Assembly (NCBI RefSeq): GCF_024171895.1
Contig: NZ_JAMTCQ010000009.1
Span: forward strand, 843,318-907,317
Origin: Prauserella halophila
GTDB lineage: Bacteria; Actinomycetota; Actinomycetes; Mycobacteriales; Pseudonocardiaceae
DNA: 64,000 nucleotides
Direction: 5' to 3'
Shown: one piece after another, positions 58,162 to 64,000 of the stretch
Layout: each line of letters opens with the position of its first letter
Position numbering within the stretch: the first letter of the stretch is position 1
The notes under the pieces: generated by a model
Seen by the model: the letters and a program-made list of their open reading frames with translations, nothing else
Databases searched by the model: none
What the model was told of the DNA's origin: nothing
Translations under genes and position numbers: made by a program

Positions 58162-58374
58162 ATGGTGAGCGGCTGGTCGGCGGATGCGGACAACAGGTTG
58201 TATGTCTCGCTCAGTGCGGAGTACGTCGGCGACCCGACAGACATCCACGAGGCCGAGGAGATCGTGCGGCTCCGTCGCCTGCAGATCCTGGTCGAGGGCG
58301 TCAGGACAGCGCTGGCCGCGATCGCGCCTGATAACTCGACGGTGAGTCGGAGGGGAAGCGATGGCGTCGTATGA
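58162..58374 (+). CDS. Small protein (70 aa), unknown function
   Basis: The ATG at 58162 gives a product with DNRLYVSLSAEYVGDPTD and then a long helix HEAEEIVRLRRLQILVEGVR. The codon third positions are mostly G or C, as in real genes here. No known family is recognised. The end overlaps the next small ORF by 14 nt. The ATG lacks an evident ribosome-binding site. Confidence 0.4.
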   Translation: MVSGWSADADNRLYVSLSAEYVGDPTDIHEAEEIVRLRRLQILVEGVRTALAAIAPDNSTVSRRGSDGVV

Positions 58375-58468
58375 AGAAACCTTGGCGGCTCTTCGCATTG
58401 CGTCACGACGACTCCTCGTCCTTAAACAGTTCCTGGGTGCAACCGGCCCGGTGGCCGGGTTCGCCTAG
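58361..58468 (+). CDS. Small helical protein (35 aa), unknown function
   Basis: The ATG at 58361 is preceded by GGAGGGG six to eight bases upstream, one of the best ribosome-binding sites in this part. The product MASYEETLAALRIASRRLLV is followed by LKQFLGATGPVAGFA. It overlaps the 70-aa ORF in front, and its TAG shares CTAG with the stop codon of the convergent HNH gene. Its third codon positions are less GC-rich than its neighbours, so it is uncertain. Confidence 0.35.
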   Translation: MASYEETLAALRIASRRLLVLKQFLGATGPVAGFA

Positions 58469-59754
58469 AACGGTGGGCTGTCGTTGTTCTGCCGTTCCGG
58501 GTCGGTGGTGTTTGTGGGGCTGTCGCGTCCCGGTGCGCGGCGTGCCTGGGCGTCGCGCACCGGGACGTCGTCGTGCACTGGGGTAGTGCATGTCGGGGTG
58601 AGGACGGGTTGGCGGTGTGCGGTGTAGGTCGCCCCGTGCGGGGTCGTTACCCGTGTGGTGCCGTGGATGGGGTTGTAGCGGGCATTCCAGCCAGGTTGGT
58701 CCTTCAGGCGGTGGTGCCGCCGGCACCGCGGGCCGCCGTTGGCGACCGACGTGGAACCACCACCTCCGGCTGCGGCCCAGGCCTTTTCGTGGTCGTGATC
58801 GCAGTGCCGGGCGGGCCGGTGGCACCACGGCATGACGCATTCCCGGTCCCGCACCCGCACCAACTCGCGGATCACCGCACTCGGCCTCCGCCGGGTGCGT
58901 CCCAGATCGACTGGCTCGCCGGTTCCCGGATCACACAGCACCGCCCGCCAGATGCTGTGCTGGCTGGTCATGATCTCCCGGGCAATCGGAGCCGGTATCG
59001 GCCCGTAGCCGTCCAGTTCACACCGCTCGTCGGAGATCGACAGCGCCGCATCGACCGGAACATGCACGTAGACCATGGCCGCCGCCTCCGGCACCGCCAC
59101 CCCGGGATCGCGCCCCAACAGCAGATCGGCGGTCACGTCCGCACGTAGTTGATCGAGGGTGCGCCCGTCACCGCCACGGCGCAGCGACCGCGCCATCCCG
59201 TCCACGCGTGAGTAGCACGCCGCTGCGACCTCCGCGGGCAGGATTGCTTCGAGTGAGGACACGGCGTGCTCGCCCGGGGTGAGTGCGATCCGTCGTTCCG
59301 CCCGCGCCCGTCGCGCACGCTCGGTGTGCCCGCCCGGGTCGACCTTCTCCACGAGCCTGCGCACGCGTTGCGCCAGGTTCCCCGGCTGCCACGCCGTCTC
59401 CGGCGCATTCGTCAGTCGTTCCGCCAGCAGAGCATCGACACCCCGGGCGGCGTCGTCGTCGAGTGGATCGACCACGGCCAATACCCGCCTCACCCCACAT
59501 GCCTCGAGCTCACCGGCGCGCATCGCTCCGAGTAGCTGCGGCATCCGCCCCGTCAACGACGTCGCATCGTCGATGCGGCGTTCGACCTCACGCGTCGACA
59601 CCCGCAACACCGGCGTCAACTCCTCCGTCAACCCCCGATCATCACCCACCACAGCCGAGATCTCCGCCAGTAGTGCCAACTCCTCGGCATCCAGCTGCGC
59701 CCGCCGGGCACGGAGTTCTCGTACCCGCTCGATCATGTCCCTCACGTCATCCAC
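58465..59754 (-). CDS. DUF222 HNH endonuclease-family protein (REP13E12 type)
   Basis: The protein has 429 residues. The N-terminal DUF222 domain extends to about residue 300; the HNH motif follows with CVMPWCHRPARHCDHDHEKA, NGGPRCRRHH and a final W. Such proteins are multi-copy in mycobacteria and related genera and often mark mobile or repeated loci. GTG 59752-59754 is the start, with TAGTGT six bases upstream. The last 60 residues are Thr/Pro-rich. Confidence 0.85.
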   Translation of the reverse strand: MDDVRDMIERVRELRARRAQLDAEELALLAEISAVVGDDRGLTEELTPVLRVSTREVERRIDDATSLTGRMPQLLGAMRAGELEACGVRRVLAVVDPLDDDAARGVDALLAERLTNAPETAWQPGNLAQRVRRLVEKVDPGGHTERARRARAERRIALTPGEHAVSSLEAILPAEVAAACYSRVDGMARSLRRGGDGRTLDQLRADVTADLLLGRDPGVAVPEAAAMVYVHVPVDAALSISDERCELDGYGPIPAPIAREIMTSQHSIWRAVLCDPGTGEPVDLGRTRRRPSAVIRELVRVRDRECVMPWCHRPARHCDHDHEKAWAAAGGGGSTSVANGGPRCRRHHRLKDQPGWNARYNPIHGTTRVTTPHGATYTAHRQPVLTPTCTTPVHDDVPVRDAQARRAPGRDSPTNTTDPERQNNDSPPF

Positions 59755-59760
59755 GACTCC

Positions 59761-59766
59761 ACACTA
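59761..59766 (-). promoter_or_regulatory. -10 box of the HNH gene, leaderless start
   Basis: TAGTGT precedes the GTG at 59754 by six bases; TTGTTG at 59785-59790 is the likely -35 box with an 18-bp spacer. Confidence 0.5.
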
Positions 59767-59956
59767 TCGAACTTGTGGTCGAGACAACAATTGCACAATG
59801 GAGTGAACCAACTCCAGCGACACCAACCGGAAGCTCAACTGAGGAAACAACTCGGGACCGGCCCAATGCATGGTCGGCCGGTACCTCGCCGGACGGTCCC
59901 GACCTGCATATCGGCCCGGCAACGCGCTGCGGACGTGTGCCGACTGGGAGCATGAC

Positions 59957-60274
59957 GTGACCACGCTGAACGCCGACCAGATTCGTGAGCTGTCCTGGCG
60001 GAAGTCGCGGTACTCCTCTGGTGGCGAGGGAAACTGTGTCGAGGTGGCGAAGTTGTCCGGCGGTGGGGTTGCCGTGCGGCATTCGCAGGCGCCCGAAGGC
60101 CCCGCGATCACGTACACCGCCGCCGAGTGGGCCGCGTTCGCGCAGGGCGTGGCGAGACGAGGACGAGTTCCACGACCTGCTCGCCTGAACGGCACTCGCT
60201 CATCGCGGGCGCACCGCTGCGTCGGCTGCGCGGCCGCGTCCGTGCCTAGTTGGCCGCCGTCACGCGTTCGATGA
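59957..60274 (+). CDS. DUF397 protein with frameshifted C-terminus
   Basis: GTG 59957 (after GGGAG) opens a DUF397 domain of the usual pattern: ELSWRKSRYSSGGEGNCVEV, VAVRHSQAPEG, TYTAAEWAAFAQGV. Proteins of this family end shortly after WAAF. Here the frame shifts near 60155; the alternative frame would read DEDEFHDLLA and stop at 60188, which looks like the original end. In the present frame translation runs 39 residues longer into arginine-rich text. The XRE/DUF5753 partner that usually precedes DUF397 is not adjacent. Confidence 0.65.
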   Translation: MTTLNADQIRELSWRKSRYSSGGEGNCVEVAKLSGGGVAVRHSQAPEGPAITYTAAEWAAFAQGVARRGRVPRPARLNGTRSSRAHRCVGCAAASVPSWPPSRVR

Positions 60275-60733
60275 TGCCGCCGCGGGTGCGACGGCGGTAC
60301 AGGACGGTGAACCCGGCCGCGCGCAGGAGCGGCACGACCTGCCGGGTCTGCCGGTCAGCGGGCCGCCGCGTACCGACGACAGCGGGGAACCGTTCGAGGA
60401 GATGTTGCAACGCCCGCAGCGGCCGGTGCGGGCTGGCGACATGTCCGAGCAGCACGACGTGGCCGCCCCGGCGCAGCACGCTGTGGTCTCCCCGGCGCAG
60501 CACGCTGTGGTCTCCCCGGCGCAGCACGCGATGCATCTCCGCGACAGCGGTCCGATCGGTTGCGGCCGGTGCCGATCGCGACTTCCAGCACCTCGCCACG
60601 GGCTTGTGAGCGGGCTCAGGCGCGGCCGTCGTCGAGCGTCGCCCGTTCGTAGGCGCTCGTCTCCCGGCCATGCCGCGCGGTGTGGGCGCCGTAGTCCTGC
60701 CGCATGCGAGCGATGGATTCCCGAACCGCTCGA
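60246..60733 (-). pseudogene. Decayed SAM-dependent methyltransferase
   Basis: Three frames together give a methyltransferase: an N-terminus with RESIARMRQDY and YERATLDDGRA, then motif I VLEVAIGTGRN, then MHRVLR and GGHVVLLGHVAS. A TGA at 60616-60618 replaces what is probably a tryptophan codon; the segment between motif I and MHRVLR is missing with a frame change; and a 24-bp repeat (60466-60531) adds VLRRGDHS units. The C-terminal VVPLLRAAGFTVLYRRR is intact. Confidence 0.65.
60466..60531. repeat. 24-bp tandem repeat in the methyltransferase remnant
   Basis: Two complete and one partial copy of a 24-bp unit (starting CCCCGGCGCAGCACGCTG) lie in a row. In the reverse frame each copy adds the eight residues VLRRGDHS. 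Confidence 0.8.
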
Positions 60734-60786
60734 TTTGCCTAGTGACCTGGACAAACGCACCGGACTGGCCCCACCCCCAAGGTCGT

Positions 60787-60817
60787 GTTACCTTGAGTAA
60801 CAGTAAATCTTGGTAAC
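60787..60817 (+). promoter_or_regulatory. Operator-like palindrome before the diiron oxygenase gene
   Basis: GTTAC and GTAAC flank CTTGA (60787-60801), and a further GGTAAC (60812-60817) pairs with GTTACC. The AT-rich site resembles operators of TetR-type lipid regulators. A TetR gene is not adjacent in this window. Confidence 0.45.
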
Positions 60818-60845
60818 AGGCATTCTCGTCGTCAGGGAGCTCCCT

Positions 60846-61760
60846 ATGACCAGCGTCGAACACCGCAGTGACGCGGACGCGCAGCAGGACCACGACTCGG
60901 TCGCGCAGCGGCTGCTGGACTCCTCGGAAATGTTGTCGTACGACCCCGCGACCGAAGTCGACTGGGAAACCCCGCTCGACACCTCGTATTGGGGCACATC
61001 GCCCGAGTGGAGCACGCTCTACGGCACGCCCTACTGGGACGAGATGACCGAGGACCAGCGCCGCGAGCTCACGCGCCAGGAAGCGGCGTCGGTGGCCAGC
61101 ACGGGCATCTGGTTCGAGATGATCCTGCAGCAGATGGTGCTGCGCGACTTCTACGCCAAGGACCCGACCTCGCCCGAGTTCCAGTGGGCCCTGACGGAGA
61201 TCGCCGATGAGTGCCGCCACTCGATCATGTTCGCCCGCGGCGCGGAGAAGCTGAACGCCCCCGCCTACCGGCCGAAGTGGCACGCGGTGCACGGCGGCCG
61301 GATCTACGCGGCCACCGCGCGCGGCGAGGCCGCCTACGCGGCGATTCTCGTGGCCGAAGAGGTCCTCGACGTGATGCAGCGCGACTGGATGCGCGACGAG
61401 CGCGTCGTGCCCTTCGTGCGCACCATCAACAACATCCACGTGGTCGAGGAATCGCGGCACATGAAGTTCGCCCGCGAGGAGACCAAGGAGCGGATGAAGA
61501 GCGCGGGCAAGCTGCGCCGCCAGATCAACGCGATCAACATCGCCGTCGTCGCGTACTTCATCGTCGACGCCATGTGGAACCCGAAGGTCTACGAGAACGC
61601 GGGCCTCGACCCGAAGCGCGCCGTCCGGGAAGCCAAGAACAACGAGAACCACAAGGCGATGCTGCGCTCCAGCTGCTCCGGCCTGATGGAGTTCCTCAAC
61701 TCCGCGGGCCTGCTGACCAAGGCATCGAAGAGCATCTACAAGCGCGCCAACCTGATCTGA
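60846..61760 (+). CDS. AurF-type non-haem diiron oxygenase
   Basis: The protein has 304 residues from ATG 60846, with GGGAG six bases before. The iron ligands are visible as EAASVASTGIWFEM, EIADECRHSIMFARG, VAEEVLDVMQRD and VVEESRHMKFARE, matching the AurF/p-aminobenzoate N-oxygenase family. Such enzymes oxidise amines to nitro groups or hydroxylate lipids. A ferredoxin-fused reductase follows after 16 nt and is a likely electron donor, so the two genes look like a complete oxygenase system. Confidence 0.85.
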   Translation: MTSVEHRSDADAQQDHDSVAQRLLDSSEMLSYDPATEVDWETPLDTSYWGTSPEWSTLYGTPYWDEMTEDQRRELTRQEAASVASTGIWFEMILQQMVLRDFYAKDPTSPEFQWALTEIADECRHSIMFARGAEKLNAPAYRPKWHAVHGGRIYAATARGEAAYAAILVAEEVLDVMQRDWMRDERVVPFVRTINNIHVVEESRHMKFAREETKERMKSAGKLRRQINAINIAVVAYFIVDAMWNPKVYENAGLDPKRAVREAKNNENHKAMLRSSCSGLMEFLNSAGLLTKASKSIYKRANLI

Positions 61761-61776
61761 GACCCGGCTCGACAAC

Positions 61777-63390
61777 ATGGCCTACGCGATCACGCAGACC
61801 TGCTGCAACGACGCCTCGTGCGTCACAGTGTGCCCGGTCAACTGCATCCATCCCACGCCGGACGAACCGGATTTCGGCACCACCGACATGCTCTACATCG
61901 ACCCGCGCAGCTGCATCGACTGCGGCGCGTGCGCCGATGCGTGTCCGGTGGACGCCATCTTCCCGGTGGACACGCTGAGCGAGTCCCTCAAGCCGTATGC
62001 CGACGTGAACGCCCGGTTCTACGACGGCAAGCCGGTGTCGGGGGACGTGCTCGGCTCCTCGCCGGTCTTCCACAACTGGGGCGCGCCCACGTTCGACCGG
62101 ACGATCTCGGCCGACTTCCCGGCGCTGGACGTCGCCGTCGTCGGCAGTGGGCCCGCGGGGATGTACGCGGTCGAGGACCTGCTCCTGCACACGAGCGCAC
62201 GGGTCACGCTGATCGACCGGCTTGACGTCGCGGGCGGGCTGATCCGGTTCGGCGTCGCGCCGGACCATCCGTCGACCAAGGGGATCGACGAGACGTTCGC
62301 GCGCTACCGCGAACACCCGCGGCTGACGCTGCGGCTCGGCGTCGAGGTCGGCAAGGACGTCACGGTCGACGAACTGGCCGCCAAGCACGACGCCGTGATC
62401 TACGCCGTCGGCGCGTCGTCGGCGCGGTCGCTGGGCATCGAAGGGGAGCAGCTGCCCGGCAGCGTCGCCGCGACCGACGTCGTGTCCTGGTACAACGGCC
62501 ACCCCGACACGGGTCGTTCGGATGCGGGGCTCGACCTGTCGTCGGAACGCGTGGTGCTCATCGGCAACGGCAACGTGGCACTCGACGTCGCGCGCATCCT
62601 GTCCAGCGATCCCGACGGGCTCGAGACCACGTCGATCTCGCGGGAGGCGCTGGCGCGGCTGCGGTCGAGTTCGGTGCGCGAGGTGGTGTTGCTGGCCAGA
62701 AGGGGGCCGGAACACGCCGCCTACACCGAGCCGGAACTGCTGGCGCTGACCCGGCACCCCGACTTCGACGTGGTCGTCGATGCGCACGACGAGCGCGTGG
62801 CCAAGGCGATCAACGCCGCAGCGCCGGGGCAGAACGCCGCAGCGCCGGGGGAGAACGCGGCAGCGCCGGGGGAGAACGCGGCAGCGCCGGGGGAGAACGC
62901 GGCAGCGCCGGGGGAGAACGCGGCAGCGCCGGGGGAGAAGGCGCGGCTGTTGCAGGATGTCGCGCAGGAACACGTCGACTGGTCGGCGCCGCCCGTGGGG
63001 GGTCGGCGCCGGATCGTGCTGCGGTTCCACTCCTCGCCGCTGGAGGTGCTCGGCGGGGACCGGGTGTCCGGACTGCGAACGAGCGGGGCGGAGGCCGACG
63101 TCGATATGCCCGCGGGCATGGTCGTGCGGGCCGTCGGATACCGCGGCGTCGGGGTGCCGGGGCTGCCGTTCGACGAGGCGACGGGCACCGTCCCGAACAC
63201 GGCGGGCCGGGTCGACGGCCGCGACGGCACCTACGTCGTGGGGTGGATCAAGCGCGGCCCGTCCGGCGGGATCGGTGCGAACAAGACGTGTGCGCAGGAG
63301 ACCGTCGCCGCGCTGCTGGACGACGTCCGCAGTAACCAGGTGCAGGCAAGGAAGCCGCGGAAACGGATGGGCCTGCTCCGCCGGTCCTGA
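61777..63390 (+). CDS. Ferredoxin-NADP reductase with fused N-terminal ferredoxin (FprB type)
   Basis: The protein has 537 residues. A 4Fe-4S type ferredoxin domain (SCVTVCPVNCIHP and SCIDCGACADACPVDAIFP) fills residues 1-75, then an adrenodoxin reductase-like flavoprotein with VVGSGPAGMYAVEDL, VLIGNGNVALDVARIL and a late GWIKRGPSGGIGANK. Between the NADP domain and its end, a six-copy 21-bp repeat (62812-62937) adds the heptapeptide NAAAPGE. It should pass electrons from NADPH to the diiron oxygenase encoded just upstream. Confidence 0.9.
   Translation: MAYAITQTCCNDASCVTVCPVNCIHPTPDEPDFGTTDMLYIDPRSCIDCGACADACPVDAIFPVDTLSESLKPYADVNARFYDGKPVSGDVLGSSPVFHNWGAPTFDRTISADFPALDVAVVGSGPAGMYAVEDLLLHTSARVTLIDRLDVAGGLIRFGVAPDHPSTKGIDETFARYREHPRLTLRLGVEVGKDVTVDELAAKHDAVIYAVGASSARSLGIEGEQLPGSVAATDVVSWYNGHPDTGRSDAGLDLSSERVVLIGNGNVALDVARILSSDPDGLETTSISREALARLRSSSVREVVLLARRGPEHAAYTEPELLALTRHPDFDVVVDAHDERVAKAINAAAPGQNAAAPGENAAAPGENAAAPGENAAAPGENAAAPGEKARLLQDVAQEHVDWSAPPVGGRRRIVLRFHSSPLEVLGGDRVSGLRTSGAEADVDMPAGMVVRAVGYRGVGVPGLPFDEATGTVPNTAGRVDGRDGTYVVGWIKRGPSGGIGANKTCAQETVAALLDDVRSNQVQARKPRKRMGLLRRS
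62812..62937. repeat. 21-bp in-frame tandem repeat, six copies
   Basis: Six units, each coding for NAAAPGQ or NAAAPGE, lie head to tail; the first two differ from the last four by a C-to-G change and a Q-to-E change. The last four are identical, which suggests recent expansion. Confidence 0.95.
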
Positions 63391-63564
63391 CGGGCCGCAA
63401 CATCCTTCTCTGCGAACGGCATCGCTGTGCGTGTCACGGCGGTGCCGTTCGTCGTCCGTCGCGGCACGTGCCCGCGAGCGGAGACCTGACCGAACGGATG
63501 GGGCGGCTTCCTCTCCCACGGGGGCGTTCTACCTCCGCCGGTGAGCGGTTTCGGCCTCGGACCC

Positions 63565-63594
63565 TTGGGCCGGGAGTGATCGCGACCATAGCTT
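63565..63594 (+). promoter_or_regulatory. Promoter candidate of the methanol oxidoreductase gene
   Basis: TTGGGC (63565-63570) and TAGCTT (63589-63594) are 18 bp apart and would start a 30-nt leader. Confidence 0.35.
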
Positions 63595-63630
63595 CGGCGT
63601 GGTACGTGTCACGACGGAAAGGGTCAGCCA

Positions 63631-64000
63631 ATGCAGGTCGACGAACTTCTCAAGCCGTTTCCCCTCAAGGAATTCCATCCGATTCCGCGAGCGCTGCTGG
63701 GCCCCGGCTCGCACGAGATGATCGGCCCCGAAGCCCTGAAGATCGGGATGCGCAGGCCGCTGGTGATGACCTCCGGACTGCGCGGCACCGACATCGTGAA
63801 CAAGCTCGTCGAGTCGCTGAAGTACCACGGGCTCGAACCGTCCGTGTACGACAAGGTGGAGTCCAACCCCAAGGACTACAACGTGATGGACTCCGTCGCG
63901 ATCTATCAGCAGGACGGTTGCGACGGCTTCATCTCGATCGGCGGCGGTTCCTCCCACGACGCGTGCAAGGGCGCGCGGATCTCGGTGGCGCACGACGGAC
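63631..64000 (+). CDS. NDMA-dependent methanol dehydrogenase-like iron-type alcohol dehydrogenase (partial)
   Basis: The first 123 residues are present. The sequence DELLKPFPLKEFHPIPRALL, VMTSGLRGTDIV, KVESNPKDYNVMDSV and GGGSSHDACKGARISVAHDG follow the actinobacterial nicotinoprotein methanol oxidoreductases (Mno/Mdo) very closely, recalled from Amycolatopsis and Mycobacterium enzymes. These contain tightly bound NADP and oxidise methanol to formaldehyde. AAAGGG lies about seven bases before the ATG. The gene runs off the window, so the metal site cannot be seen. Confidence 0.85.
   Translation, partial: MQVDELLKPFPLKEFHPIPRALLGPGSHEMIGPEALKIGMRRPLVMTSGLRGTDIVNKLVESLKYHGLEPSVYDKVESNPKDYNVMDSVAIYQQDGCDGFISIGGGSSHDACKGARISVAHDG

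Noticed and set aside
58465-59754. Homing endonuclease or intein
   Set aside because: The DUF222-HNH pattern is that of REP13E12-type proteins; no host exteins or split gene flank it.
60246-61778. 510-codon reverse frame
   Set aside because: Most of it opposes the diiron oxygenase gene; only the end belongs to the methyltransferase remnant.

Overview
The window is high-GC DNA with dense, often 4-nt-overlapping genes, GTG/TTG starts and frequent leaderless starts. It carries actinobacterial families: XRE regulators with a DUF5753-type tail, DUF397, DUF6879, WS/DGAT, a TIGR03086 remnant, REP13E12-type HNH, an Rv2629-type hibernation factor and a methanol oxidoreductase like the NDMA-dependent nicotinoproteins. 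It is most likely a chromosomal segment of a mycelial actinomycete, probably Pseudonocardiales (Saccharomonospora, Amycolatopsis or Prauserella type). The order-level call is inference. No rRNA, tRNA or CRISPR array was seen.

Layout. 0-2.8 kb: an edge-truncated acetyltransferase, a decayed IS3 remnant, an XRE regulator plus membrane protein pair, and a methyltransferase. 2.8-5.5 kb: a GntR regulator coupled to an Asp/Glu racemase-family protein, divergent from a D-2-hydroxyacid dehydrogenase; the shared promoter region holds overlapping face-to-face promoters and a palindrome. 5.4-10 kb: ArsR/MFS pair, aldo/keto reductase, wax ester synthase. 10-12.1 kb: two tiny coupled ORFs divergent from a three-gene coupled operon (73-aa protein, DUF6879, XRE/DUF5753). 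12.1-19.7 kb: quinone reductase, ThDP enzyme, CoA-binding protein, MarR/SDR pair with two operators, MFS, FAD oxidase. 19.7-23.5 kb: P450-SDR-P450. 23.8-28.1 kb: NarL-type two-component system followed by a NatAB-like ABC exporter. 28.3-32.3 kb: Rv2629-type factor, TetR/efflux pair with paired operators, small exporter.

32.5-43 kb: a Gfo/Idh oxidoreductase, then a locus for uptake and CoA activation of an unknown organic acid: TAXI binding protein, fused TRAP permease, CoA-transferase A/B, LysR, CaiB-type CoA-transferase, acyl-CoA dehydrogenase, TetR. 43-50 kb: BCCT transporter, a deletion-fusion pseudogene, an acyltransferase, a 5'-truncated bile-acid-type symporter and a YetF protein. 49.7-53.6 kb: OmpR-type two-component system divergent from a sortase substrate (APETG signal) and its sortase. 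53.7-58 kb: luciferase-like monooxygenase, SRPBCC, PEP-hydrolase-like and Tm-1-like proteins, NUDIX. 58-60.8 kb: small ORFs, HNH protein, a frameshifted DUF397 protein, a decayed methyltransferase. 60.8-64 kb: AurF-type diiron oxygenase with a ferredoxin-fused reductase, then the start of a methanol oxidoreductase running off the edge.

Two features recur. Many genes start 6-7 nt after a TAnnnT hexamer with no Shine-Dalgarno sequence, which predicts leaderless mRNAs. Short tandem repeats are abundant; those inside genes keep frame, and several lie across stop codons so that the 3' end of a gene is copied downstream.
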